64,000 bases of DNA, from contig MCFH01000011.1 of the NCBI GenBank assembly GCA_002104945.1, forward strand, positions 186,001 to 250,000, written 5' to 3'. Shown in pieces: positions 1-29,538 of the stretch; within the stretch, counting starts at the first letter, position 1, and each line of letters opens with the position of its first letter. The translations under genes were made by a program, and so were the position numbers. Origin of the DNA: Piromyces finnis. Its lineage: Eukaryota > Neocallimastigomycota > Neocallimastigomycetes > Neocallimastigales > Neocallimastigaceae. The notes beneath the pieces are model-generated. The model was given only the letters and a program-made list of their open reading frames with translations. It did not search any database and was not told the DNA's origin.

Positions 1-31
1 TTTATATTAATATATATTTAAATTATTATAG

Positions 32-1498
32 GTTAAGGAACCAATTCATAGATATATTATTGAAGGTGTTGTTGAATTATTAAGCCTACAAAAAGCACCT
101 CCAAATATTATAAATACAACAATTGAAGAAGAACAAACAATAAGCTCAGCCAAGGAAACTAAAAGTTCTAAAAATCATTCAGGTAGAAGAAAAAGAACTA
201 ATTCAACAGCACCAATAGGTTCTGTTGCTAATACAAATGTAAATACTCAATCAAAAGATAAAAAAAGTGATTCAAAGGAAAAAGATACAAAAGACTCAGC
301 TGTTAAACAAGATCAATCTAATAATAATAATGTTGAATTTTCTTACAAGTTAAAATTAATATCTTCTGATAATGCATCTGTAATAGTAACAAAAGATACC
401 GAAAAGGATGAGAAATTTAAAGTAATAAAAGATTCTTGGGAGACAACACAATCTGGAAGAGCTATAAAAGCAAAAGAATCAAGAATTAATTATTTAAAAC
501 AATTAGAAAAGGGAACAATTAAAACTGTTCCTTTATTTACTAAAAATTTTATAGAATTAAATGGACCATCTTTAATAATGAATCATTATATTAGTGCTTA
601 TTATGGTAATACTTCTAATCCATCTACCGCAAATACTAGTGCTACTGCTGAAAGCAATGTATCACCTTCAACTTCAAATGAATATAAATTAAATAATTCA
701 GCATCTTTTAGATATGGTAACGATCTAGATAATTCAGAAAATACAGATAATTTATTGGAAAAAAACCTTTATGAATTATTAGAAAAAACTAATATAAATT
801 CAGCTATTACAAATCCAAAACATCTTCACAAGAAATATTATTCAGAATCAAATCTTAACGATATACATCAATACTCAAAAAACTTCAATCGTATGAATTC
901 ACAACAAGATGTAGTGAAAGGTTCAAAAGATATAATTGAAAAAATATTATACTCTAAGCCAATTAAATCATATGAACAATTACTCAATGAAAATAATGTG
1001 GTTATGACGGATGAAGAAGTGTCACTTTTAAGAACTAAGAGTACAACACTTTCCTATAATAATTATTTAGCTAAATATATACGAAAAGTAAATGAAATAC
1101 CTAAACCTCCACTTCTTTATAAACCATGGTCTATTGTTTATGAATTAGATAATCCACCAAAAATGAAAGATGAAGAACTTATTAATAAACGTATTGAAAA
1201 AATTGAAGAAATTAATAAAAATTTCAACGATTTCCAATCTTCAATAGTTAATAATAGAGATGAAAAAAGAAAAATGAGAGTTCATGAAAAACAAGCACAG
1301 ATTGATCGTTTAATAGACAAGCGCCAAATTGCTGAACAATTACATAAAATAGATTTTGAGAGAAGGAAATTATACAAAATTAATTTACTTGAAGAATTAA
1401 AACAATTAAAAATACATATTGAACAAGAAAAACAGTTACAAGCTAATATAAAATCCATTCAAGAATCACAATCATTTTTAGCAGACACCGATTATTAG
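32..1498 (+). CDS. C-terminal part of a coiled-coil protein, possibly androglobin (5' end outside window)
   Basis: The last exon starts after a TATAG acceptor at 31 and stays open for 488 codons to the TAG at 1498; the rest of the gene lies upstream. The N-terminal third is low-complexity (Ser/Lys/Asp-rich). Then comes a patch around 'DSWETTQSGRAIKAKESR', followed by 'PPLLYKPWSIVYELDNPPKM', and the last ~110 residues form a charged amphipathic helix typical of a coiled coil. The W-x(4)-SGRAIKA patch reminded me of the C-terminal region of androglobin, a calpain-like protein with a permuted globin that is linked to cilia and flagella. That is recalled resemblance only: the protease and globin parts are not in view. 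It ends 667 bp from TIM10, convergently. The coding call is firm; the identity is weak. Confidence 0.75.
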   Translation, partial: VKEPIHRYIIEGVVELLSLQKAPPNIINTTIEEEQTISSAKETKSSKNHSGRRKRTNSTAPIGSVANTNVNTQSKDKKSDSKEKDTKDSAVKQDQSNNNNVEFSYKLKLISSDNASVIVTKDTEKDEKFKVIKDSWETTQSGRAIKAKESRINYLKQLEKGTIKTVPLFTKNFIELNGPSLIMNHYISAYYGNTSNPSTANTSATAESNVSPSTSNEYKLNNSASFRYGNDLDNSENTDNLLEKNLYELLEKTNINSAITNPKHLHKKYYSESNLNDIHQYSKNFNRMNSQQDVVKGSKDIIEKILYSKPIKSYEQLLNENNVVMTDEEVSLLRTKSTTLSYNNYLAKYIRKVNEIPKPPLLYKPWSIVYELDNPPKMKDEELINKRIEKIEEINKNFNDFQSSIVNNRDEKRKMRVHEKQAQIDRLIDKRQIAEQLHKIDFERRKLYKINLLEELKQLKIHIEQEKQLQANIKSIQESQSFLADTDY

Positions 1499-2165
1499 AA
1501 ATCTATTTATACTTATATATATAAATAAAGAAAATATATTTAATTTATACCGACTTATTTTTTAGTTAATAACCAGGCAACTTGTTTTAAAATCTGTTAT
1601 TAATATAGAACTCCTTTTTTTTTTTTTTTAAATAGTATTTTTATGATAATCGAAATTAATAAAACTTTGTAAATAATAAGTTTATAAATTCATAGAATAT
1701 AAATATATTTTCTTTTTATGTATATTTTATTTTTTTATAACTTAAAATTTAGATTTTTATTACTATTACTTCTATTATTGTTATTATTATTGTTATTATT
1801 ATTATTTTTTTTAAAATAGTTTTTTAATAGGTGATTTTTTAATTTCTTATTAATTTATAATTGTGAAAAATAGATATCGAAAACGCATAATTATTAATTA
1901 ATTGGTATTATCAATATTTGATATGAAATAATTAATAATTATATATATATTACAGTGGTGTATATATAATTCTAGAATAGTTATTATAAGAGTGTAAAGT
2001 ATTTATTTATTATTATTATTATTGTTGTTGTATTAATTGAATAATAATTTAATTGTAATTTTGTAATTCTTTCTCTTTTATATACTTTGATAGTAATTTT
2101 TCTTTCAATCGTAAAAAAAAAAAAAAAAAAAAAAAAAAACAAATTTGAATCTGCTTTAATATATT
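1499..2165. other. Intergenic, convergent 3' ends
   Basis: This spacer separates the androglobin-like gene from TIM10. It is almost pure A/T with T-tracts, short (ATT)n runs and an A-tract of about 30 near 2110. I see no ORF or RNA gene. Confidence 0.7.
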
Positions 2166-2735
2166 TTAGCTACCATATTTTTTTCTTCTTCTTTTTTCTT
2201 GGAATTCTTCTACTCTTTTTTGTTGTTCTATTTTAGCTTGTGAAGCAGCTTGCAATCTATCATTAATATTTTTATTAACCTCAAAGTATTTCAATACACA
2301 TTTGTCCATACATAAACTTTCTCTTGTTGTAACATCTCCTGATTCATAAGTTTTATCGTAACATTTTTGATAACAACGATTTGTTATTCTGTGAAATGAA
2401 TTTAAATTAAAATTACGTATTTATGAATTTTTCAATTAATAACTTTTTTTAATTTACATTAAATTACTATCATATTATATTTTGATTACATACTTTCTCA
2501 ATAATTCTGTAACAAGTTCAAATTCTAAATTTTTTATAATTATTTTATTTTATTTTTTAAAAAAAAGTTATTGTGGATTAGATTTATAGTTATAAATATA
2601 TTAATTATACTAATAAAAATATAATATTAAAAACATATATATATATATCTAAAACTAAATTATATTTTTATAATTTCAATTTAATTCGAGTTTTATACCT
2701 TGTTCAGCCATACGCATTTGCATTTGATTATCCAT
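2166..2735 (-). CDS. TIM10: Mitochondrial intermembrane-space chaperone Tim10
   Basis: Small TIM chaperone of the hexameric Tim9-Tim10 complex, which escorts hydrophobic precursors across the mitochondrial intermembrane space. Three exons: 2699-2735, 2494-2524 and 2166-2388, together 291 nt and 96 aa, with phases matching at both junctions. The twin CX3C motif is intact: 'RCYQKCYDK' and 'SLCMDKCVLKYF', separated by the usual spacing; these cysteines form the two disulfides introduced by Mia40. 'CVLKYFEVNKNINDRLQ' matches the Tim10 rather than the Tim9/8/13 subtype. The N-terminus (MDNQMQMRMAEQEFELVTELLRKITN) is the usual short amphipathic helix with no presequence. The C-terminus is extended by a Lys/Arg-rich helix. 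It is too fragmented to stand out as one ORF. Mitochondria-related organelles in anaerobes often keep such import factors. Confidence 0.93.
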
Positions 2736-4029
2736 TTCTTTTTTATATTTTTTTAGCATAAATTATTTCTTTTTATAAAAATTTAATTTTGAATAATTTT
2801 ATTTATTAATATTTTTTTATAAATTTTTGATTGGAGTCTAAAGTTTTAACCTTTTCGCAACTTTAAAAGGTTAATCCGCTTAAGTGAGATATTCTTTGAT
2901 TTATTCTTATTAAACATTTTATTACTTAATTATTTTATAATTCGTTAATAACATACAACTATAAAAATTGTAACTATTAATTAAAAAATAAGTAAAGAAT
3001 TGTAGTGTATTTAATTTTATATATATATATGATAATTTAAACCTTATAATTTTTAAAACCCAAATATCTGAGTTTAATTTTTTTTTAATATTTTTTTAAA
3101 AAAATAAATCCATTAGGACATGAAAATAAATAATGATATATATAATATAAACTATTCTAATAAAGGTAATAATTTCTTAATAATAATAAAAATATAAAGT
3201 ATTAAAAACAACTTTCTTAAAATATGAAAAAATTATAAAAAAAAATTATTAAATCATAATAATTATTTTATATATTTAATTAGCAAAAAGGATAAAAGAA
3301 TTTTAAAACTTGTGTATATTTGTTGAGTATAATAGTATAATATATATATACTTCATTTTATTATTACTATTTTTAATATTATTGTTTAGTTACAGAAAAA
3401 ATAAAACAAATTATAAAGATAATAAATTTATAGATGTTATTCTTAATATTATAAAATATACAATTAAATAAGAAAGAAAGTGAATAAAAAGAGTTAAGTA
3501 TAAATGTAAAATAACTAATATAAATATTATTATTTTTCCATCTTTATTATAATGCGATATTAATGGCTAGTAATAAATTTGCATAAATTTATTATAAATA
3601 AAATTTTTTTTAATAAAATATTATAAGAAAATTATATAACTAATTAAACTTTTAAGAGTTTAAAAATTTTAATTATTTTTAATATTTAATTATTAAATAT
3701 GAAATAAATAAATTTAATCAAATTTTATTTTCAAGTTGTATTTTTTAATAATATTTTCATATTTTTATTATATTAAAATTACATAAGAATAAAATAAAGT
3801 AGGAAGAAATATAATTATAAAAAGGATTTTAAAAATATAATGCTCAAAAAGTGATTATTATTTATATTATAAATAATAATTGGAATTGGAAATATTTTAA
3901 ATAAACAAACTACGGTTTTTTATTATATCTATTTTTTATATATAACAATTTTACTATATATTACCATTTTATTAATAATATAATTCAACAAAGTCTTAAA
4001 TAAATATTATAAGTACATTTAAAATAAAA
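2736..4029. other. Intergenic, divergent promoter region
   Basis: A 1.3-kb spacer between TIM10 (leftward) and the secreted-protein gene (rightward), nearly all A/T. The one compositional bump is at about 2830-2890, where the hairpin listed separately lies, 110 bp upstream of the TIM10 start. No other gene is visible. Confidence 0.6.
2846..2874. repeat. Perfect 10-bp inverted repeat upstream of TIM10
   Basis: TTAACCTTTT (2846-2855) and AAAAGGTTAA (2865-2874) are exact reverse complements around a 9-nt loop. It sits in one of the few G/C-containing stretches of the spacer. It could be a palindromic factor site or an RNA hairpin in the 5' leader; I cannot tell which. Confidence 0.5.
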
Positions 4030-5944
4030 ATGAATAAACATATAAAATACTTATTACCATTGTTATGCATTCAATTGGCTACTATTAATTGTGAAATAGT
4101 TGGTGCTAATGAATATTCAAGTAACCATTTTAAAACCCAATTAGATGGAAGTTTTAAAAAATATTTTAATGATAATATTTATAAAATTAAGGAATACTCA
4201 AGAGAAAGAAAATTCTTTAATAGACGTCAAGATACAAACAATGAAGGTGCACCTCCTGATAATAATTTAGTTCATGATTTATCATGTGGCGGTAATTTTA
4301 TTGCTAATTTGAATACTTGTTTATCTCAAGAAACTGAAAAAAATAATTTTTCATGTTTACAAGATATAACTGTTGATCAATTTAGTGCATACCTTAGCTG
4401 TGATAATTCTGATGTACCAAATTATGGTAATTTAATTAATGCAATTGTTCTTAACAACTTAAAAAATAAAGATTATATAAATACTTTAGCAAAAGCAAAG
4501 GAAGCAAAGAAAGATAATGATAGATTAAGTGTAGGGGAAATTGTTATTGATGTTATAGAAAAGTTAAAAATTGTCGCTAATAAGAATTCTCTTCCATATA
4601 CAACAACTCATTTTATTGAGGAAATGAAAGAGATACAATTAGAAGAACAAAAAGATGAAAAATTAATAAGTACAGACTATTATAATTGTTTGAAATTGGT
4701 TGATGATGAAATTTATTCAGTTGATACTACATCTGTATGCTTATGTGGTTATGGTTATAATAAAGAGATTAAAGGATATAATAATGATATTAAATTAAAT
4801 GCGTTATATTCATATTATGGTTTTTCTGAACAAAGTTTTACTGATGTTTGTTCACCAATTCTTGAAAATTCAGAAGTTTTTAATAATGAAAATCAGTTCA
4901 TTTCTGAAAAAGTTAGAGATTCAAGTTTATCTACGTTACTTAAGGAATATAATATCCCAAATTATGGTTCAGTATTTAATGAAATGATGATGAATACATT
5001 AAAAAGTCAAACCCTTTCTTTAAAGAAAGTTGTTTATAATTTATATACTGAAATTGGTGATATTAGTCGTAACAATTATAATGAAAATGAAGCATCACAT
5101 GAATTTGGAAGATGTATGGTTCAAGCAAATAATAGAGTTTTTGATAATTCTGGATTAAGTTATTGTTTATGTAATGCCGGATATAATTCATTTTCTGCTT
5201 TAAATGAAGTTTTTAAAAGTCACAATTTAAGCGAAGATACTTATAATGAATTATGTTCACAAATAAAAGAAGAAAGAAATAAGGAAATATATTGTCGTTT
5301 AGGAAATAATGGTAAATATTTTTACTAATTTATTTTTTCTTTTTTTCTTTTTTTTTTTTTTTTCTATTTGTAATTTCTTTTATTATAATATGTATGTATT
5401 ATTCAATATTAATAACATTACATTTTATTTTTATTTAGTTCAAGAATGCATTGATAAAAAGGTTACATCAAACGAAGAATTAAAAATTTCAAAACAAAAT
5501 TATACTGATTGTTTAGATATTGGTGTTGAACAAAATTACTTAAGACAAACTAAATGTTTATGTGATCTTTACAAGGCCGAATGGAAAGATAATGAATTTT
5601 TATCATGCTATGGTTATACAGAATTAAGTTTCATTTTAGGTTGTAGACAATTCTACCCAAATCAAATGTTTTCAGATAATCCAGCAAGAGGTATTGAAAA
5701 CTTTTATAGTGAAAATTATGATGATAAATGTGGTGACAGTGGTACAGGTGGTGGTCACATTGTTCATGATCCATGCGTTTGTAAGATTAGAGAAGAAAAT
5801 CAAGAAGTAAGTTTAGAATTAGAAGATATTTGTTCAAGAGTTGGTACTGAACCAAGGACATGCTCTAATAGTGTATTATCATATAAAATATCCGGAGCTT
5901 TAATGCTTTTTATTATTATTTTTAGTTTCTTCTTATATATATAA
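4030..5944 (+). CDS. Secreted cysteine-repeat protein, probably GPI-anchored
   Basis: Two exons, 4030-5311 and 5439-5944, give 595 aa; the intron (phase 1) ends in TTTATTTAG. Residues 1-21 form a signal peptide (MNKHIKYLLPLLCIQLATINC). The last ~17 residues are hydrophobic with no charged tail (GALMLFIIIFSFFLYI), typical of a GPI-attachment signal or a tail anchor. Between them a domain recurs: one Cys, 14-18 residues, a CLC triplet, then a final Cys 25-35 residues later. Copies centre on 'VCLCGYGYN', 'YCLCNAGYN' and 'KCLCDLYK', with a more divergent N-terminal one. A 'PNYG' helical segment occurs twice between them. Even Cys spacing suggests disulfide-bonded extracellular modules. I do not recognise the family. 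In a gut fungus a wall or adhesion role would be natural, but that is only inference. Confidence 0.85.
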
Positions 5945-6010
5945 TAAAATTAAAATTATTATTATTTATTTTTTTCAAAAAAAATATAATGTATATATAA
6001 ATAACAATTA

Positions 6011-6041
<31 letters not shown>
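6011..6041. repeat. (AAAT)n microsatellite
   Basis: About eight tandem TAAA units lie in the short gap between the 3' ends of the secreted-protein gene and the ZNHIT2-like gene. Confidence 0.85.
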
Positions 6042-6044
<3 letters not shown>

Positions 6045-6068
6045 TTTTTATTATTATTATTATAATTA

Positions 6069-7833
6069 TTACAATTCTTCAATTAATTTTTTTCTTTTAT
6101 TTATTGTATTTTTTTCTTTTATTCTATCGTATTTCTTTTTATTTTCAGATATATCCATTTTTATTGCTTTCATTTCTTCGTTTTTTAATTCTAAACTTTG
6201 AACTAGAATTTTTATTAGATCATCAGACAATATTTCTTCTGTATTTGAGTAACAAAGGTAGTAATATAACTTTTTTTCTGTTCTAAAACCTTTTTTAATT
6301 AATGTATTTAAATGATTATACTTTTCTTTACTTTCTTTCTTTCTTTTCTTTTCTTCTTTTACTTGTAATTGATATTGTTTATATAATTCAATTAAATCAG
6401 AAAATGCTAATAAAATATTTTCTCTTTTGTGTATTATTTTTATTGAGTCTTCAATAGTCATTATATTCTGCTCAATATTATTAATTATTTGTTTCTATTT
6501 ATATTATTTTATATAAATTAATTATATTTAATAAAATTTTTTTTTTGTTAGGTTAATATTATAAATAACCTTTTTACCTTTTGAAAATATATAGTTTTTG
6601 ATTCTAGAATTTCCTCGATATTGTTAAAATTATATTGTAAATTGTTATCAAGAATTGTCGTTAGTTCCCATATAGTTTCCGAGGCTTCTTTTATGAAGCT
6701 AAACATTTCACCATTAAAGTAACGAGTTATATAGGCATATGTGAATCTATTTGTAATTACAATTAAAACTTAATATTCAATCTTATATTATCACTATTTT
6801 TTATTTAATTTAAAAAATAGATATATTATTATTACATTATATCAATTATGTTAAATCCTAAAAAAATCTTTGGCTTATTTGAAATATTATTTATCTTTTG
6901 TATATTATTATTTAATATTGGATATTTTATATTAATTATTGATTGTTCAATTTCTTTTTGTTCAATTTCTTTAATAAGAACATTTTCATTTTCATTTATT
7001 TTATATTCCCACCATGGTTTCCATGGTATTATAATTTCATCTAATTGAGAATCTAAATCTTTTTGACTATTTAATAACTTTTTAAATTGTTCCTTTTCTT
7101 TATTATTAAGTTTATTCCATATTGCTTCTGTATTCATGTTATCTATGATAAATTAAGATATATTATATATTACTATTAATTATTATATCAATAATTAATT
7201 AATTATTATTATATATATATATTTTAAAAATTATAAAAATACCTAAATTTAATCCCGAAAATCTACTTATAATTTCGTCTTCACTATCACTTTCTATTAT
7301 TAATTTTATATATAAAATTTGTAAAGAATTAGTAAATTTCATTTTATTAATTAATAATAATTATTATATCAAAGAAAAAACCTTGTTCACAATCGAGTTC
7401 ATAGGAATCCTCTTCTTCTATTTTTCTTAATATCCTCATAATTTCATTTTTACTATTTTCTGGTGCTTTTTCACCTTTTAATAAATTCATGAAATTTTCT
7501 TTAAAAAAAATTTCTGCACATTTATGTTCCTATTTTATTATGATTTTTAAATAATATAGTCTGTTAATGTCAATAATATATTTTTATATATTTATACTAT
7601 TTATACTACTTTTGATTGATAACAGGTTTTACTACAATATTGAAGATTACATCTTGGGCATACATATTTTTTATATTGCTTTAAACAACTTTAAAATTAT
7701 AAGAAATTGAAATTGTGTGAAATAATAATTAAAAATCTGAATAAGTTATATTTATGTATATATAAATAAATTACATTTGACAAATTTGTGTTTCATTATT
7801 AGAATTTATTATGGGATTATAAGCAGTACTCAT
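6069..7833 (-). CDS. ZNHIT2: HIT-type zinc-finger protein, ZNHIT2 family
   Basis: Seven exons: 7775-7833, 7610-7688, 7382-7529, 7243-7293, 6836-7142, 6578-6746 and 6069-6467. They sum to 1212 nt, 403 aa, with matching phases throughout. The zf-HIT domain is at the N-terminus: CQIC, then CPRC, YCSKTC and EHKC, which would bind two zinc ions. It is followed by the helical region typical of ZNHIT2 ('ISRFSGLNLDNMNTEAIWNK'), a Trp patch 'IIIPWKPWWEY' and 'GFNIIDIIFTYAYITRYFNG', which matches the C-terminal half of this family. In animals ZNHIT2 links the R2TP/RUVBL chaperone to assembly of the U5 snRNP. The gene is head-to-head with SNW1, another splicing factor. One donor (exon 3, GTTTTT) is unusual. 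Alternative zf-HIT families (ZNHIT1/3/6) lack the PWWE and RYFNG parts. Confidence 0.85.
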
Positions 7834-8152
7834 TTTATTTTCGATTTTAAATCTATAAAGAAATAAAATTATAAAATACTTATTTATATTTATATTTTTA
7901 AATATTAAAATATTCTATATACATATGATTAAGTATATAGATAATATATAGTTTTAATATAAATTTTTTATAATCATTTTTTTTTTTAATTTTTTTTTTT
8001 TTTTTTATTTTTTTATTTTTTTTTTTTAACATTAAAATTATTTATATACTTTATATATTTGTTTTTTCAAAGTAATTTTAGGAGATTAGGAGTAATAAAA
8101 CAACAATTGTTATTATAAATTATTATAAATTTTGATTTTACTATATTTCAAA
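7834..8152. promoter_or_regulatory. Shared promoter region, ZNHIT2-like / SNW1
   Basis: 319 bp separate the two divergent start codons. The gap holds long T-tracts (about 7979-8030) that could exclude nucleosomes. No specific factor site is recognised, and shared regulation is inferred from layout only. Confidence 0.5.
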
Positions 8153-10678
8153 ATGAGTTTAGCAAGGTAAGGAAAATAATAACATATTTACAAACTATAT
8201 GTAATTTTTTATATTAATGATAAATAATTTATTGACCATTTATTTTATGAAATTTATATAAAATAAAACAAATGAAAACAAATGAAAACAAATGAATACA
8301 TACAAAACAAACAAAATTTTATGGATTTTATTTAATTAAAAATGAAATATAAATAATTATTAAAATCAATAATAAAATCAATAATATATTTATTGCGCAT
8401 CTTATATTGGATTTTTAAATAATTATTGCAATTAATGATTTATAATTTCTTTATTATCTTACCATAAAATAATAATTTTCTGTACATTGGGTTTAATGAA
8501 AATAGTTTTTTACCAAAACCCAAAAATCAGCAATTAAATACGGAAACTATATACGATCATTCTTCAATAATCTCAGATGAAATAATTGGTCCACCTCCTT
8601 ATAGACAGAGAAAAGGTTTTATTCCAAAAACAGTTGAGGTGTTTATTTTATCTTTTATACATCCTTATTATTTTTATCTATAAAATAGTATTAATATCAA
8701 TGAAAAATTAATTATAAGTAAATTTAATTAATCAATATAATCCAAATAATTTCTCTTTATTTTTTTTTATATTTTTATTAAGGATTTTGGTAATGGTGGA
8801 GCGTTTCCAGAAATTCATGTTGTTCAATATCCATTAGATATGGGTAGAAAGAAGAGTATGAAAACTTCTTCTACCAAAACACTTCCTTTACAGGTTGATA
8901 AAGATGGAAAGATTAGATATGATTCTGTTTTAAGACAAGGTCATAGTGAGAATAGAATTATTCATTCTCAATTAAAAGATATTGTTCCAATGGAAAAACA
9001 TGAATTTAACGCAAGACCAAATGATGAAGAAATTAAAAAGACTACAGAGAAAACACAAGCTGCTTTACAAGCAATTTTAGAAGGTCGTTCAAAGACATCA
9101 CAAGGTAATTTAGGAAAAGATAAGAAGTCAGGAGCATCATTTGTTAAATATACGCCGGCTTCAAGATCCACAGTAGGTTCACGTATTATTAGGATGGTAG
9201 AGGCCCCAGTTGATCCCATGGAACCACCAAAATTTAAACATAAGAAAATGCCAAGAGGTCCACCATCACCACCAGCTCCAGTTTTACATTCACCACCAAG
9301 AAAAGTTTCAGCCGAAGATCAAAGCAATTGGGTTATTCCTCCATGTATTAGTAATTGGAAAAATGCTAAAGGTTATACTATTCCATTAGATAAGCGTTTG
9401 GCTGCTGATGGTCGTGGTATTCAAGATATTCAAATTAATCCTAAATTTGCCAGTTTTTCTGAAGCCCTTTCCATTGCTGATCGTCATGCACGTGAAGAAG
9501 TAAGATTAAGAGCAAATATGCAAACCAAGTTGGCTGCTAAAGAAAAGAAAGAAAAAGAAGAAAGATTAAGAATGCTAGCTCAACGTGCTCGTGAAGAAAG
9601 AGCAGGTAATATAATTATTTAAATTTATATGAAAAAAATATTAAATATTTACAAAGTATATTTTGTTTAATATTAATAAACGTATTAAAATACATTCATT
9701 TACATTAATAGGTTTAATTAATAATACATCTAATGAATATGAAAATGAAAGACGAAAAGAAAGAGATGTTTCAGAGAGTAGTTCAGAATCAGAATCAGAA
9801 TCAGATTCAGGTAATGGATCACCTAGATCTGAGCATTCCTACAAAGAACGCAGATCATCAAGACATAGAGACGAAAGTGAAAGTGAAAGAAAGGCTAAGG
9901 AACGTGATGATTTAAGACGTAGTAGACAAAAACAACGTGAAAGAGAAATGCGTTTATCTCATATGGGTCAAGAAACAAAATCTAAAGTTATGCGAAAACT
10001 GTAAGAATACATTATATATAACATTTTTATATAATATTATTTATAGTCAACAAATAGTATTTATTTTATATATTCTTAATTATATAAGAATTAATGATAA
10101 TTTATATATTTTTAATTTTTTATAAACTAATTTAGTGGTGACCGTGATATATCAGAAAAAATTGCATTAGGTTTAGCCCAACCAACTACATCAAAAGAAT
10201 CTATGTATGATCAACGTCTATTTAATAGATCAGAAGGTTTATCATCAGGTTTTGGAAGCGAAGATAGTTATAATATTTATGATAAGCCATTATTTGCTGA
10301 ACGTAGTTCAAATACAATATATAGACCAAAGAAGACTGTATCAGATGATAATTTTGATTCAGAAGCTATTGAAAAAATAGTTAGCAATAAAATGGGTAAT
10401 TATTACGAGAATAATAAGATCATATATGTATTATAAACAAAAATCTTTTATTATAGTAAATAAATTATAATTTTATTAATTTTTTATGATGTAAATATTT
10501 TATTTTTATAGGGGAAGGAAGTCGTGGATTTAAGGGTACTGATGGAACTTCTTCAAGGTCTGGTCCAGTTCAATTTGAAAAAGAATCAGATCCATATGAA
10601 TTAGAAAAATTTTTAAAAAATAAAAGAAATCATGAAAGTAGTGATGATAAAGGTGATGAAAAAAGAAGAAGACATTAA
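8153..10678 (+). CDS. SNW1: SNW-domain pre-mRNA splicing factor (SNW1/SKIP, yeast Prp45)
   Basis: Nuclear scaffold of the activated spliceosome (NineTeen-related core); in animals it is also a transcription co-regulator. Six exons: 8153-8166, 8506-8638, 8783-9605, 9712-10000, 10136-10395 and 10512-10678, totalling 561 aa (human 536). The start is a 14-nt exon coding MSLA+. Family landmarks appear in order: 'GPPPYRQRKGFIPK', 'DFGNGGAFPEIHV', 'QYPLDMGRKK', 'MEPPKFKHKKMPRGPPSPPA', the invariant 'SNWKNAKGYTIPLDKR' block, an acidic/Ser tract (ESESESD), 'ALGLAQPT', 'MYDQRLFNRSEGLSSGF' and 'SGPVQFEKESDPY'. The C-terminus is the usual basic tail (KRRRH). All splice phases agree. The gene is intact and conserved. 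Confidence 0.97.
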
Positions 10679-11397
10679 TAATTATAAAATAATCTTATAA
10701 AAAATATCATAAATAAATTATCTATATTATTAGATACAATTCGTTATAATAATCATATCGCAAAATTTTATATAATTGATAAAATAAACTATTTTTTTTT
10801 TTTGTAAATAATTAATAAAAATAATTTATATATAGAAATAATTATATTATTATAGTTATAGTATAATATGTATTCATCATAGATTATTATTTATAATTTT
10901 AAAATTTTGTATATGAATATATAATTTCTCTAAGTGCATTAAAAAAAAATAATTATTTAAATTTAAATATCTTTTACTTGTTTCTGTTTTTTAAGAAAAA
11001 ATAATTAATATAAGTTTATATATATTATAATTATATAATTTAACAATGTTAAAATATTTATAATAACAAATTTTAATAAGAATGTAAAATCTTGTGTAAT
11101 ATGAAATGTTAATGGAAAACAAAACTAAATTATTTCATCTATAAGCGGAGTAATAATTTTATTTATAATAATTTTTATGATTTTTAATTTATAATAAATT
11201 AAAACGAATTAATTCTCATTTTTAATTAATTTTTATAAAAATTAAAATTTATTGTGGGAAAATATATAGAAAGAATAAAATAAATATATTTATAGCTTCA
11301 TTTTTTGTAATAGAAAAGAAATATTTGAAAATAAAACCAATATATATATATATATACATTACTATAATAATTTGTAGTTATGAATAATTAAAAATAA
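10679..11397. other. Intergenic between SNW1 and the ASH gene
   Basis: 719 bp of A/T-rich spacer with no ORF. A small G/C island 'ATAAGCGGAGTAA' near 11142 stands out but matches nothing I know. It would contain the SNW1 3' end and the promoter of the next gene. Confidence 0.6.
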
Positions 11398-29027
<17,630 letters not shown>

Positions 29028-29538
29028 TGCTAATAAAACATATACCTTATTAAAATGATAACTATCAGAATAAATTTATTTCAATAATGTATTTTCATTT
29101 TTATTAATTTAATATAGTTGTAAAAATGATTGAATTGTACTTCTATTATGTAAAGATTAGAACTAGTTAAAATTTATGTAATTTCGTGTTACGAAACAAT
29201 GTAAATTATTTTAATCAATGAAAAAAAAACTAATAAAATTAGATTATATTATAAAATAAAATTAATTATTTTAATATAAAATTATATTATATACAGTTTT
29301 ATTTTATGATAGAAATTATTTAAAATTTATAAACTTTAAATGATTTAAAAATAAAACTTATTCAAAATATAACTATATTATTTATAAGATTTATTTATAA
29401 GGAGTTTTTTATTTTGAATTTAGTTATAATAGATTATAATTGTATTTTATTTTATTAAATATTTTATCCAAATAGAAATATAAATTATTATCATTAATAA
29501 CAACAAAGGCTTCTAAATGATATTATAGTTGAAACATA
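29028..29538. other. Intergenic between ASH gene and kinase gene
   Basis: 511 bp of A/T-rich spacer. No ORF or RNA gene is seen; it should hold the 3' end of the ASH gene and the kinase promoter. Confidence 0.6.
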
